DNA of 64,000 nt from Amycolatopsis dendrobii (GTDB lineage Bacteria > Actinomycetota > Actinomycetes > Mycobacteriales > Pseudonocardiaceae). Both the position numbers and the translations under genes were made by a program. The notes beneath the pieces are model-generated. The model had not been told where the DNA came from and did no database searches. It was given only the letters and a program-made list of their open reading frames with translations. This document shows positions 32,724 to 42,974 of the stretch, in pieces. Location of the stretch: positions 114,278-178,277 of the forward strand of contig NZ_JACGZW010000019.1 of the NCBI RefSeq assembly GCF_014145675.1, written 5' to 3'. Each line of letters opens with the position of its first letter. Within the stretch, counting starts at the first letter, position 1.

Positions 32724-33938
32724 TTAGTTCTTCCCCTCCAGCGCCGCCACGCCGGGCAGCTCCTTGCCTTCCAGGTATTCCAGCGAGGCACCGCCGCCGG
32801 TGGAGATGTGCGAGAAGCCGTCCTCGGGAAGGCCCAGCTGCCGCACCGCGGCGGCCGAATCTCCGCCGCCGACCACGGTGAACGCGTCGCTCTTCACGAG
32901 CGCCTCGGCCACCGCGCGGGTGCCGCCCGCGAACGCCTCGAATTCGAAGACGCCCATCGGGCCGTTCCAGAAGACGGTCGCCGCGTCGGCGAGCTTCTGC
33001 GCGAACAGCTCGGCACTGCGCGGGCCGATGTCGAGGCCCATGCGGTCGGCCGGGATGGCGGTGACGTCGACGGCCTCGTGCGCCGCGTCGGCCGCGAACC
33101 CGTCGGCGGCGAGCACGTCGACCGGCAGCACCAGTTCGACGCCGCGCTTCTCGGCCTCGGCGAGGAAGCCCTTGACCTGCTCCAGCTGGTCCTCCTGCAG
33201 CAGCGACGTGCCGACCTCGTAGCCCTTGGCCTTGAGGAAGGTGTACGCCATGCCGCCGCCGATGAGCAGCCGGTCGACCTTGGTGAGCAGGTTCGCGATG
33301 ACACCGAGCTTGTCCGACACCTTCGAGCCGCCGAGCGCGACCACGTAGGGGCGCTTGACGTCGTCGGTGAGCTTCTTCAGCACGTCCAGTTCGGCCAGCA
33401 CGAGGCCGCCCGCGTACGCCGGGAGCACCGCGGCGATCTCGTAGACCGAGGCCTGCTTGCGGTGCACGACGCCGAAGCCGTCGGAGACGAATGCCCCGCC
33501 CGGCGTCAACGCGGCCAGCTCAGCCGCCAGCTCGGACCGGTCGACCGCGTCCTTGCTGGTCTCGCGCGCATCGAAGCGCACGTTCTCCAGCAGGACGACA
33601 TCGCCGTCGGCCAGTCCGGCCACCAGCGCCTTCGCCGACTCGCCGACGAGGTCGCCGGCCAGCGGGACCTCGGAGCCGAGCAGTTCGCCCAGCCGCTTCG
33701 CGACCGGCGCGAGCGTGAACTTCGGGTCCGGCTCGCCCTTGGGGCGGCCGAGGTGCGCGGTGACGACGACCTTCGCGCCCGCGTCGGCGAGCTTCTTGAT
33801 CGTCGGCAGCGCGGCCCGGACCCGGCCGTCGTCGGTGATGGCCGACCCGTCGAGCGGGACGTTCAGGTCGCTGCGCACCAGCACGTAGCGGCCCTGAACG
33901 CCCTCACCCAGCAGGTCGTCGAGGTTCTTGACGCTCAT
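32724..33938 (-). CDS. pgk: Phosphoglycerate kinase
   Basis: Transfers a phosphate from 1,3-bisphosphoglycerate to ADP in glycolysis. The ATG at 33938 (MSVKNLDDLLGEGVQG) gives 404 aa. Motifs include the N-terminal VRSDLNVPLDG, the substrate loop TAHLGRPKGEPDP, the hinge AALGGSKVSDKLGV-like region and the nucleotide loop FTVVGGGDSAAAVRQLG with ISTGGGASLEYLEG at the C-terminus. It begins 5 bp after gap and runs directly into tpiA, so the three are one operon. Confidence 0.97.
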   Translation of the reverse strand: MSVKNLDDLLGEGVQGRYVLVRSDLNVPLDGSAITDDGRVRAALPTIKKLADAGAKVVVTAHLGRPKGEPDPKFTLAPVAKRLGELLGSEVPLAGDLVGESAKALVAGLADGDVVLLENVRFDARETSKDAVDRSELAAELAALTPGGAFVSDGFGVVHRKQASVYEIAAVLPAYAGGLVLAELDVLKKLTDDVKRPYVVALGGSKVSDKLGVIANLLTKVDRLLIGGGMAYTFLKAKGYEVGTSLLQEDQLEQVKGFLAEAEKRGVELVLPVDVLAADGFAADAAHEAVDVTAIPADRMGLDIGPRSAELFAQKLADAATVFWNGPMGVFEFEAFAGGTRAVAEALVKSDAFTVVGGGDSAAAVRQLGLPEDGFSHISTGGGASLEYLEGKELPGVAALEGKN

Positions 33939-33943
33939 CAGGT

Positions 33944-34945
<1,002 letters not shown>

Positions 34946-35350
34946 TGCTGCCACTCCTCTGGTGTTGATCACGGCGGCGGCGCGCCGGCCGCCGACCGCT
35001 GAAGTTGGTCACTGCGGAAGTTCCCCGGGGCGCCCGCCCCGGACGACTTCTGCGACTTCCGGAATCGGTGCAACCCTAGCGTGCGGGCCCCGTTGCCCCG
35101 GACTGCCCTGACGAGACTTCCACCACTGCCGGGAGACGTCAAGAATCGATTAAGAACCCAGCTCAGCCGGGTGAGGGGCGAAAACGGGGCGAGCGCTCCC
35201 CCGGAGCCGGGCGGCGGGAGCGGACCAGTGGCTTGATCGGTCTTGGTGCCCCGGTTCACGCTGTCGGGACGGTTTCGCCGGGCGGGGTGGCGCGCGGGGT
35301 GCGGCGGGGGTTTCGGCCGAGAGGGCTCGGCGGGGCGGGGTTCGGGACGG
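34946..35350. other. gap upstream region
   Basis: About 400 bp with no gene. On the minus strand a TAGGGT hexamer at 35073-35078 could be the -10 of the gap promoter; no good -35 was found. Further out the sequence becomes extremely GC-rich and merges into the repeat island. The long open frames across it are high-GC shadows. Confidence 0.45.
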
Positions 35351-35492
35351 GCTCGGCGCGAACGCGGCTTGCTCCTCGGAGGCCGCGCGGGCAAGTGGCT
35401 GGGTCGAAGCGGACAGGCTCGGCGCGAACGCGGCTTGCTCCCCGGAGGCCGCGGGCAAGTGGCTGGGTCGAAGCGGACAGGCTCGGCGCGGA
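35351..35492. repeat. Tandem repeat, about 65-bp unit, 2.2 copies
   Basis: Unit beginning GCTCGGCGCGAACGCGGC starts at 35351 (66 bp), 35417 (64 bp; one substitution and a 2-bp deletion) and 35481 (partial). The unit length varies out of frame, so it is not a protein repeat. Confidence 0.85.
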
Positions 35493-35702
35493 CGGGCCGG
35501 TCCCGGAGGTCGCGATGGGGCACGGCACCGCAGGCGGCCGAGGCTGGGCGCGGGCAGCCGGGGGCTGACCAGGCATGAGGGCGGGCAGTCAGGCCGTCGA
35601 GGCTAAGAACGGCCGAGGGCGACCAGGCGGCGCTGAGCAGAGGGCGACTGGCTTCGGCGACGGCATCAGTCCGGCGCTCACCTCTCCGGCGCTGGGAGGA
35701 CG

Positions 35703-35736
35703 GCAGTTCTCTCTCCGGCGCCGGAGAGAGAACTGC
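35703..35736. repeat. Perfect 34-bp palindrome
   Basis: Seventeen-base arms GCAGTTCTCTCTCCGGC and GCCGGAGAGAGAACTGC meet with no loop. It lies between two tandem-repeat blocks in non-coding DNA. Such a perfect dyad could be a dimeric-protein site or a cruciform; no T-run follows. Confidence 0.9.
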
Positions 35737-35752
35737 GCGGAACACGAACTGC

Positions 35753-35863
35753 CGGGCTGCCCAGCCACCAGCAGCCCGATCGCCGAGCAGCCCAGCCACC
35801 AGCAACCCGATCGCCAGGCTGCCCAGCCACCAGCAACCCGATCGCCAAGCAGCCCAGCCACCG
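35753..35863. repeat. Tandem repeat, 31-bp unit, about 3.5 copies
   Basis: CCCAGCCACC recurs at 35760, 35791, 35822 and 35853, exactly 31 bp apart, within units like CCCAGCCACCAGCAACCCGA. Because 31 is not divisible by three, the tryptophan- and glycine-rich translations of the minus strand shift frame with each unit and are not real proteins. The units abut, so this is not a CRISPR array. Confidence 0.88.
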
Positions 35864-35945
35864 GGCAGGCCGGACCACCGAGGCATTCGGCCAGTGATCC
35901 CTCCCGCCGCCCGACCGGTCTTGGCGGCGGCGTGCACACCTGTGT

Positions 35946-37163
35946 CTACCCGGCCAGCTCCTTCTCCGCCGGAGTGCGGAACTTCGGCACCACCCGCGCC
36001 TCCCCCAGCCATGCGCTCAGCCGTGCCGCCTCGGACTCCGCCTCTGCCGTCTTCTCGGTTCCGATGTCCTCCAGCAGGCGCACAGCCACCTCGCCCGACG
36101 GCCGGTGGGCCCATGCTCCGACGATCCGCCCGTCGCTCCAGACCGTCGGGCCGATGTTGCCGCTGCGGTCGAACAAGGCGGTTCGGTGCTGGCCCAGGTA
36201 CCAGTCCCGGGACTGCCAGCCCATCGCGGTCGGGTCCAGGGCTGGCAGCAGGGCGATCCATGGGGCGGGGCCGCCGACCGGGGCCAGGTCGCCGGGCAGG
36301 GCGATCGCTGGTTCGCCGTCCAGGTCGACCTCGGCGGGGGCGACGGCGGTCAGTGCCTTTTTCGTTTGGCCCGCGGTCCAGCCGGTCCACCAGCGGAGGT
36401 CGGCGACTGGCGCGGGGCCGAAGGCGTGCAGCCATCGCCGGGCGAGGGCGGCTCGGGCTTCGTCTTCGGAGAGGCCGGGCCAGTCGGCAGTACCGCTGGA
36501 CTTGGTTCCGGTGCCAGAGCCGGAAGCACTCTCCAGCCAATCCGTCAGCGGGGACCAGTGGTACTGCGTGCTTTGCCAGCTCCCCCGCGGGCGTCCCCGC
36601 ACGATGTGGCCTTCCGCGGCCAGCTGGAACAGCACCCGGCTGGTGACGTTGCCGATCGACTCGTACGGTTTTCCCTTCGCCATCAGCAGTTGCTGCCGCA
36701 GGCGCGGTTCGTCGTCCGCCAGCTGGTGGGCGGTCGCCGTTCCCCTGGCGCGCAAGGCTTTTTCGACGCTCGCCATGACCTCGTCCAGCCATTCGCCGGG
36801 ACGTGGCACGTTCTCTGGATGCCCGAGGGTGCCCAGTTGCTTTTCCAGCAGGCGGCGTTGGCGGGCGGCGATGTCGTACGAGCACGCGGCTTGCACCGAA
36901 CCGGCGGTGGCGACGTCGGTGACGAAAACGGTGCGCCGCATGCCGAGGATGCGCAGCAGGGTGCGCCGGGAGTACAGCGCGTCCTCGACGTCGGCGACCG
37001 AGACGTCGCGCACTCGCGACCAGACGGACAGGTACACGGAAGCGGGATCGGTGGCATGCAGCGCGACGACGCCGTCGACTGCTTCCTCGACGGTCGTCGC
37101 CCGTGCCGCTAGATGGTGGCGTACGCCGAGGCGGGCCCGGCGTTGGGCGAGGGTCATCTTCAC
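35946..37163 (-). CDS. AlkZ-like / winged-helix DNA-binding domain protein
   Basis: Member of the HTH_42/AlkZ-like family of tandem winged-helix proteins, some of which are DNA glycosylases that open interstrand crosslinks. The GTG at 37163 (VKMTLAQRRARLG), with TAGGAA upstream, gives 405 aa; the frame upstream of it runs into a LysR remnant. The N-terminal GVVALHATDPASVYLSVWSRV replaces the QxQ/QxD catalytic motif of AlkZ with an HATD sequence, so activity on DNA is uncertain. The middle shows ARRWLHAFGPAPVADLRWWTG and the end GRIVGAWAHRPSGEVAVRLLED. It stands alone, in the accessory region. Confidence 0.82.
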   Translation of the reverse strand: MKMTLAQRRARLGVRHHLAARATTVEEAVDGVVALHATDPASVYLSVWSRVRDVSVADVEDALYSRRTLLRILGMRRTVFVTDVATAGSVQAACSYDIAARQRRLLEKQLGTLGHPENVPRPGEWLDEVMASVEKALRARGTATAHQLADDEPRLRQQLLMAKGKPYESIGNVTSRVLFQLAAEGHIVRGRPRGSWQSTQYHWSPLTDWLESASGSGTGTKSSGTADWPGLSEDEARAALARRWLHAFGPAPVADLRWWTGWTAGQTKKALTAVAPAEVDLDGEPAIALPGDLAPVGGPAPWIALLPALDPTAMGWQSRDWYLGQHRTALFDRSGNIGPTVWSDGRIVGAWAHRPSGEVAVRLLEDIGTEKTAEAESEAARLSAWLGEARVVPKFRTPAEKELAG

Positions 37164-37694
37164 GGCTTGATTCCTACCAGCAAGGTCCGACAAAAACGGA
37201 TCTGTGCTGGTCAGCGGCACGCGAGCAGCGCGGTGCACACGGGGCTCCGGAACCCGACCCGGGCCGGGCAAGGGGGGGTGCGAGGCCCAGTTCGACGCAT
37301 GGCCGGACGAGCGGGAGCGGGAAGGTTCGCGGGTCCAAAGCAGCCAGGATCCGGCCAGCCTGCGATGCCGATGGTCACCAGGTCGCTTTCGCTCGCCAAG
37401 ACCAAGGCGCGAGGCCTCGGGCACGACCACGGCTACCCAGCGGCGCAAGCTCAGCTGGGCGAGTGCGGCGTCGATCGCGCCTTGTCGCGTGCCCCGGCGG
37501 ACAAGGAAGCGCCGTTCGTGTCCTTTGTGGACCTTGACAGTGGCGGGCCGCGCCAGCGGAGGCTGTCGATCCGAGACCCGCGCTCTGGTGACCGCATTGG
37601 ACACCGAAGCAGGCGGCCACGGGCTGGCGTACCTGCCCGTCGACTGACGGGTCCGGCGCGCGGTATGCCATCCGGGCAGACCGCGCGCCAGCCG
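37164..37694. other. Gap between the AlkZ-like gene and the SMC cassette
   Basis: 530 bp with no intact gene. Its middle holds what looks like a decayed LysR effector-domain fragment on the minus strand. A short GC-rich inverted repeat (CGGCGCGCGGTATG / CAGACCGCGCGCC) at about 37658-37692, just after the SMC stop, may contribute to ending its transcript, but there is no T-run. Confidence 0.5.
37355..37550 (-). pseudogene. Remnant of a LysR-type regulator (effector-binding domain), frameshifted
   Basis: Reading leftward from about 37550 the frame gives LARPATVKVHKG, RRFLVRRGTRQGAIDAAL, then AQLSLRRWVAVVVPEASRL. After a one-base shift near 37398 it gives ASESDLVTIGIAG. Together these resemble the segment of LysR effector domains that reads roughly HVLVSRRG, LxxLGLRRRVAVVVP, LVAESDLVTxxP. 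About 65 residues are recognisable; the HTH part and the end are missing. The call rests on pattern memory only, so confidence is limited. Confidence 0.45.
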
Positions 37695-40600
37695 TCAAGC
37701 CGGTTGTTCTTCTTCGGCAGCCGGATCCGCCACGACAGACGAACGGCTGAACATCCGCGTCGCCGAAAGCCGCGCCACCCCGTCCGGATCCCCGAGGTCG
37801 TCGAGGGAATTCCGGATCGTCGCGTCCACCGACAGGTACTTCCGCCCGGCCCGCAGGTCCGCGTCGTTGCGCAGCCGCACGATCAGCGGGAATTCCGCCA
37901 GCGCGCCCGCGTCGAACAAGCCCGTCGTGTAGATCAGCTGCACGCCCAGCGCCTCCGCGACGGCCCGCTGCAGTTCCAGCAGATACCCGGCGGACGCCCG
38001 GCCGATCGGGTTGTCCAGGAACAGCACGCCCGAATGCCGGTTCCGCGCCTTGCCCCGGTTGTTGGCCCGCAAAGCCGCCAGCGTGCAGTACAGGATGATC
38101 GCCGCGGTCAGCTGCTGGCCGCCGGAGAACACGTCGCGGATTTCCGACACCCGCTGGCGTTCGGTGCGCAGCACGGAATCCGGCTTGAGCATGTCGACCC
38201 GGTACCCCTTGGGCGCGGCGACGTGCACCCCGCGCAGCACCAGCGACAGCCCGTCGCGCTTCACGTCGCGGCCGTCGGCGGTCTTGCCCGCGGCTGCCTC
38301 GTCGACGACCTCGCCCAGTTTTTCCGCCAGCACGTGGTCTTCCAGCTCGGTGAACCGGATCCGCAGGAATTCCTGGCCGGACCAGTCGCCGAGCCCGTCC
38401 GGCAGCCGCGAGACGCGCTGCGCCGACCGCAGGGTGCGCAGCGCGCCTTCGACCATCCCCTGCAGCCGCGTGATGATGCCGCCGCGGTGGCGGTCGATCT
38501 GCGCGAGGTCGTCGGTGAGCGTCCGCAGCCGGGGCCGCAGCGCCTCGCCCCATTCCGCCGCGTGCGCGGGAAGCTGGTCCCGCTTCACGGAAATCACCTG
38601 CTGCCGCACCGGCGTGCTGAGCTTTTCGAACCGCTTCTCGGTCGCGTACTGCGCCAGCTGGTCCGCCGCCGCCCGTACCCTGCGGTCGCCGGAATCGGCC
38701 GCCGACTGCGCGTCGTTCAGGACGGTGTTGAGCTGGTTGTACCGGGTCCGCGCGGACTCGACATCGCCGTCGTAGGCTTCCGCTGGCTCGTCCGAGCGCA
38801 AGTGCGCCAGCGATTCCGACAGCAGCCCGAAACCGGACGCCGAAGCCTTGGCCGCGTCCAGCGTCGCTTCCGCCGCCGCTCGGCGTTCCTGCAGCTCTTC
38901 CCACTTCCGGGCCGCCGCGGACACTTCCAGCGAGGCCGCGTCGATCAGCTCGAGGCCGTGCTCGATATCGCGCGGGCGCTCGGCCGGAGAGGCGACACCG
39001 GTCTGCAACGGCAGCACGTCCAGCTCCGCCCGACGCGTCGACACCTGGCCGATCGCCTCGGTGCGTTCCTCTTCCAAAGCATCGACGACTCGTCGCGCCC
39101 GCGCCAATGCCGCCGCCCGGGCGGAAGCGTCCGAACCGTCCGGCGTCTCCAGCAATGCCGCAGCGCGCACCCGGACCTGTTCGTCCAGCGCCTCCAACGC
39201 GGACGACGCCGCCGCTTCGGCGGATTCGGCCTGCTCCAGCTCGGCCCGGAGATCGCTGCCGACCTCGACCTTCGCGTACGCCTCCGAAGCCGACGCGAAG
39301 GTACGCCGCAACGCGTCCACCGGTTCCGAAGGCGCCTCGACGTCCTCCGGCAGCTCGGATGCACCTGGCACCTCGGCCAGCTCGGACCGCGCGGTGGTGA
39401 CCGTGCGACGGTGTCCGTCAGCGGTCCGCTGTTCCTCCGCCGCCTGCTCGCGCAACCGAGCCGCACGGGCCGACGCTTCGGCCGCCGACGTCTCCGCGCG
39501 TTCCGCGATTTCCGTTGCCCGCTCGACTTCTTCGGTCCATTCGGCGACGCGCGCGGCCCGCGTGGACAGCTCGCCGAGCCGACGCGCCTTCTCCTCGGCC
39601 TCCGCCGAAGCGGTCCGCAACGCCGGGACTCGCTCACGCAAGGCGGTGACTTTTTCGCTCAACCGGGCGAATTCCGCCTCGGCCCGCGCGAGCGCGGCCT
39701 GCGCGGTCTCCCGGGCGACGCGAGCGCTTTCGGCCTGCTCAGCGAGCGTCCCGATCGCGCCGGCCGGATAGTCCTCGCGCCACGTGGTGAGCTTCCACGT
39801 CAACGCGCCGTCGGCCGCCAGCGACTCCGACAGCTGCTCCAGCCGACGCTGCCGTTCGGCATGCCGCTGCGCTACGGCTTCCCGCTCGGTGTCGGCGGCT
39901 TCCTCGTCGTACATCGCCGGGTTCGGCGGCACGAGGAACTCAACGCCCGCCGCTGCCGGACCGTCCTTCTGGAACGCATCGGTGGTCCCCACCGCGATCA
40001 CCGCGCTCGGCAACAGCCGCGACGCCGCCAGCACTTCGCGCGCCCGCTTGACCTGTGCCGCATCGTTCAGCAGCACGCCAGCGACGAGCTGCGGCATCCG
40101 CTCCAGCACCTCGTCACGCCGCACGGAGTCCAGTTTGGACAGATAACGCCAGCCCGACCACGCGGTGATCCCGGCTTGCTCCAACGCGTCCAGCGCCGCC
40201 TGGACGTCCTCCGGCGGCGGCAGCAGCCCGCCCGACCCGAGCGCGGCCAGCGCCCGTTCGTCAGCAGACTCCTCCATCCGAAGCGCGGTCTGTTCCTTCT
40301 CCACCGCCGCGCTCGCGTCGCGCAAACGCTGCAGCAGCACCGGAAGGTCGCTCTCCAGCTTGACGTCGTCCGCGCCGAGCAACTCCATCAACCGCGGTTC
40401 CGCGGCCAACGCGTCGGTCCGCCGATGCGCGCGTTCGAGGTCTTCAGCCGCCCGCACGAGACGATCCTGAGTGGACCCGGCGAGCTGGTGCGCCTCGTTC
40501 ACCGAACGCTGCGCCGCCTGCAGATCCTCGCCGACCCGGTCGAGTTCCTGTTCCCGGCGAACGGATTCCGCCGCCGCGGCCTCGGCTTCCGCCCGCGCCG

Positions 40601-42158
40601 ACCGAGCCGCCTCCGCGACGTCCGCCCCAGAGGTCAACAGTCCGCTTCGGACCGACTCGGAGATTTCCTCGCGCAGCTCAGCGATCCGCGACGACAACCC
40701 GCGCGCCTCGGCCCGGCGGCCAGCAGCCAGGTTCGCCGCCTCGTCCCGCTCGGTCTGCGCCTTCTCCGCTTCGGCGCGCAACGCGTCCGCGTGCGCCTCG
40801 GCTTTGTCCGCCTGCCGCTGCGCGTCACGCGCCAGCGAAAGCAAACCGCGCCCCAACGCGACCGCCGCCGCATCCCGCGCGGCCAACGCGGGCTTCGCCT
40901 TCTCTTCGCGGTTTCCGACCAGTTCACGCAGGTCTTTCGCCTTGCGCGCCGCGTTCAACCGGTTCAGCACCGTCGCGGTTTCGCGCCACGCTTCAGCCTG
41001 CGTCTTCGCCTCGGCCAGCTCGCCGTCGACGCGCTCGCGTTCGATCTGTGCTTCTTCCAACCGCAGCACCGCGACCAGCCGACGCAGCTCGGTCACACCC
41101 GCGGTCAGCCGCCGATGATCGCCCTCGGCGAGCTTTTCCGCACTCCGCACTTCCTCGACGTGCTCTTCAAGCCCCGACAGCCGCGCGTTCTCGAGCTCGT
41201 TGCGCGCGTGGATCCGCCCGGCCAGCTCGCCGAGATCCTCGCGCGCCGAATCCGCGATCCGCCGCGAAGCCGCGGCCACGCCTTCCTCCTCGGCCAGCGG
41301 ACCGAGCAGTTCCAGCGCGCCCTCGACGAATTCCTTCTCCGCCATCAGATCGCCGCGCTGCGCGAGGTTGTTCGCGTACGTCGACACGACCTCGGCGAGG
41401 TCCTTCGGCTCGTCCTCGGACAGCACCGCGCGCAGCAGGAACTCCACGAACGCCTCGTCGGTGGAGAACTGGAACGCATCGGCCGCCTCGCCCTCGCCCG
41501 CGTTCATCGCGCGCTGGTAGCGGAACAGCTCGGTGTCGAGGCCGAGCTGGTCGAGCCGCCCGGTCCATTCGTGATGGCGGCGCGTCCAGAACAGCTCCAG
41601 CTCCGGTTCGGCCATCGCCGCGCCCGCGATCCGGTCGTGGAACCCGGACATGGTGAGCAGCCTGCCGTCCTCGGTCAGCGGCAGCGAATCGAGGGCGACG
41701 TCGGCGGTCGGGCGGAAGCAGTACCAGGAGTCGACGAGGTTCTCCGAGTCCGCGGACGTCACGTGCCCGCGCCACTCCGACACCTTGCCGGTGATCACCC
41801 GCTGGCCGGTCTCGACGTGCAGCCACTCCAGCACCACGTGCGCGACGTCCTTGGCCGTCACGAACTTCTCCAGCACCTTCGTGCTCGTGGTGCCGACGAC
41901 CTGGCGCCGCCCGGGCAGCATCACCGAGAAGATCAGCTTGATCAGCACGGACTTGCCGCCGCCGTTCTCCAGGAACAGCACGCTCGCCGGCGACGGGCGG
42001 CGCACCGGGCCGCCGGCGTGGATGCCCGCGGAGAACAGCGCGTCCTGCTTCGGCGCGGTGATCGTGGCCCCGACGCCGCTGAAGTCCAGCACCACGTCCT
42101 GGTACCGGGCGCCCGCCGGGCCCACCGAATGCAGGCGGACCCGCGAAAGCTCGTACAT
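37695..42158 (-). CDS. SMC-like coiled-coil ATPase, JetC/MksB-like, of a three-gene cassette
   Basis: A 1487-aa ATPase with the layout of MukB/JetC-type SMC proteins: Walker A ENGGGKSVLIKL (Lys69) near the N-terminus; about 900 residues rich in Glu, Ala and Arg forming two coiled-coil arms, broken near residues 640-760 by a globular hinge-like part (WSGWRYLSKLDSVRRDE); and a C-terminal head with signature FSGGQQ (about 1344) and Walker B GVLFLDNPIG. The residue after the Walker B aspartate is Asn where Glu is usual. The ATG at 42158 has AGAGGGGA upstream, 12 bp after the 267-aa partner gene. Likely role, by inference: DNA loop extrusion for plasmid defence or chromosome handling. No JetD/MksG nuclease gene is seen. 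Confidence 0.8.
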   Translation of the reverse strand: MYELSRVRLHSVGPAGARYQDVVLDFSGVGATITAPKQDALFSAGIHAGGPVRRPSPASVLFLENGGGKSVLIKLIFSVMLPGRRQVVGTTSTKVLEKFVTAKDVAHVVLEWLHVETGQRVITGKVSEWRGHVTSADSENLVDSWYCFRPTADVALDSLPLTEDGRLLTMSGFHDRIAGAAMAEPELELFWTRRHHEWTGRLDQLGLDTELFRYQRAMNAGEGEAADAFQFSTDEAFVEFLLRAVLSEDEPKDLAEVVSTYANNLAQRGDLMAEKEFVEGALELLGPLAEEEGVAAASRRIADSAREDLGELAGRIHARNELENARLSGLEEHVEEVRSAEKLAEGDHRRLTAGVTELRRLVAVLRLEEAQIERERVDGELAEAKTQAEAWRETATVLNRLNAARKAKDLRELVGNREEKAKPALAARDAAAVALGRGLLSLARDAQRQADKAEAHADALRAEAEKAQTERDEAANLAAGRRAEARGLSSRIAELREEISESVRSGLLTSGADVAEAARSARAEAEAAAAESVRREQELDRVGEDLQAAQRSVNEAHQLAGSTQDRLVRAAEDLERAHRRTDALAAEPRLMELLGADDVKLESDLPVLLQRLRDASAAVEKEQTALRMEESADERALAALGSGGLLPPPEDVQAALDALEQAGITAWSGWRYLSKLDSVRRDEVLERMPQLVAGVLLNDAAQVKRAREVLAASRLLPSAVIAVGTTDAFQKDGPAAAGVEFLVPPNPAMYDEEAADTEREAVAQRHAERQRRLEQLSESLAADGALTWKLTTWREDYPAGAIGTLAEQAESARVARETAQAALARAEAEFARLSEKVTALRERVPALRTASAEAEEKARRLGELSTRAARVAEWTEEVERATEIAERAETSAAEASARAARLREQAAEEQRTADGHRRTVTTARSELAEVPGASELPEDVEAPSEPVDALRRTFASASEAYAKVEVGSDLRAELEQAESAEAAASSALEALDEQVRVRAAALLETPDGSDASARAAALARARRVVDALEEERTEAIGQVSTRRAELDVLPLQTGVASPAERPRDIEHGLELIDAASLEVSAAARKWEELQERRAAAEATLDAAKASASGFGLLSESLAHLRSDEPAEAYDGDVESARTRYNQLNTVLNDAQSAADSGDRRVRAAADQLAQYATEKRFEKLSTPVRQQVISVKRDQLPAHAAEWGEALRPRLRTLTDDLAQIDRHRGGIITRLQGMVEGALRTLRSAQRVSRLPDGLGDWSGQEFLRIRFTELEDHVLAEKLGEVVDEAAAGKTADGRDVKRDGLSLVLRGVHVAAPKGYRVDMLKPDSVLRTERQRVSEIRDVFSGGQQLTAAIILYCTLAALRANNRGKARNRHSGVLFLDNPIGRASAGYLLELQRAVAEALGVQLIYTTGLFDAGALAEFPLIVRLRNDADLRAGRKYLSVDATIRNSLDDLGDPDGVARLSATRMFSRSSVVADPAAEEEQPA

Positions 42159-42170
42159 TCCCGTCCCCTC

Positions 42171-42974
42171 TTACTGCAGCGTGTCCGAGGCTGTCGCGCG
42201 CAGCGTTCCCCCGGCCCCGGCGACCGCGACGACGTCGAGCGCGAGCAGGTCGTCGAACGCGGCGTCCGCGGCCAGTTCGCGCACCTGGATCTGGTACCGC
42301 GGCGTCGTGCGGTAAGTGCCGCCCTGCTCGTCGCTCACCTGCACCAAAAAGCCTTGATCGGCAAGGAATCGCAGCGCGCGCGACACCATGCCGCGCGTCG
42401 TGTCCGCCGCCATCCGGCCGTCCTTCGTCGCCGCGGCGGCCGGCCGACGAGCGTACGCGCGCCACGCCTGCTCCAGCTCCGGCGCGTCCGCGAGCGGGTC
42501 GTTGTTCGCCTCGGCCAACTGCGCGCGCTCGTCGAGCACACGCGCCGCTTCGCGAACCATCGCGTCGACCTGCTCGACACTCACCCGGCCGATGTAGGTG
42601 TCGTTGGCCAGGTCGTCCGGCCGCGGATAGCCGAGCGCGGCCGTCGCGAGATGGATCAGGCCGTGCAGCACCTTTTCCGTCTCGCGCCGTTCTCGGATCT
42701 TGGCCTGCCGCGCGTAGCTGTCCATCTTGATCTCGAAGACGGACTCGTCGGTGGCCGCGAGCACGCAGCCGGCCTGCTGCGTCACCTCCAGCACCATCAG
42801 CCCGAGACCGGACGCGACCGCGTGGGTGAGCGCCTTGAACGCGTTGTCCTCGCCGTAACGGCGCACCAGCTCGCCGTACACGACGTCGCGGGCGGGCAGC
42901 TGCTTCGGGCGCATCCCGAACGCGACGAGGCGCGCGGCGGCCTCGGCGTCGACGCTCGTGTGCGTCACCGGCAT
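42171..42974 (-). CDS. MukE/JetB-like small partner of the SMC cassette
   Basis: A 267-aa soluble protein between the large ATPase and the 492-aa gene. Size and middle position match MukE/MksE/JetB, the paired winged-helix subunits that bind the kleisin. Visible features are VYGELVRRYGEDNAFKAL, GLGLMVLEVTQQAGCVLA, KVLHGLIHLATAALGYPRPD and a C-terminal winged-helix-like MVSRALRFLADQGFLVQVSD. The ATG at 42974 follows GAGGAGGTC, which is part of a duplicated stretch of the upstream gene's end. Assignment rests on size, order and helix-turn-helix-like pattern rather than a specific motif. Confidence 0.65.
   Translation of the reverse strand: MPVTHTSVDAEAAARLVAFGMRPKQLPARDVVYGELVRRYGEDNAFKALTHAVASGLGLMVLEVTQQAGCVLAATDESVFEIKMDSYARQAKIRERRETEKVLHGLIHLATAALGYPRPDDLANDTYIGRVSVEQVDAMVREAARVLDERAQLAEANNDPLADAPELEQAWRAYARRPAAAATKDGRMAADTTRGMVSRALRFLADQGFLVQVSDEQGGTYRTTPRYQIQVRELAADAAFDDLLALDVVAVAGAGGTLRATASDTLQ

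Noticed and set aside
35753..35863. Possible CRISPR array from regular 31-bp repeats
   Set aside because: The repeats abut directly with no unique spacers, and no cas gene is present.
34969..36885. A 638-aa minus-strand frame across the repeat island
   Set aside because: It runs through tandem repeats whose 31-bp unit shifts frame and through the antisense of nothing conserved; no start signal or domain.
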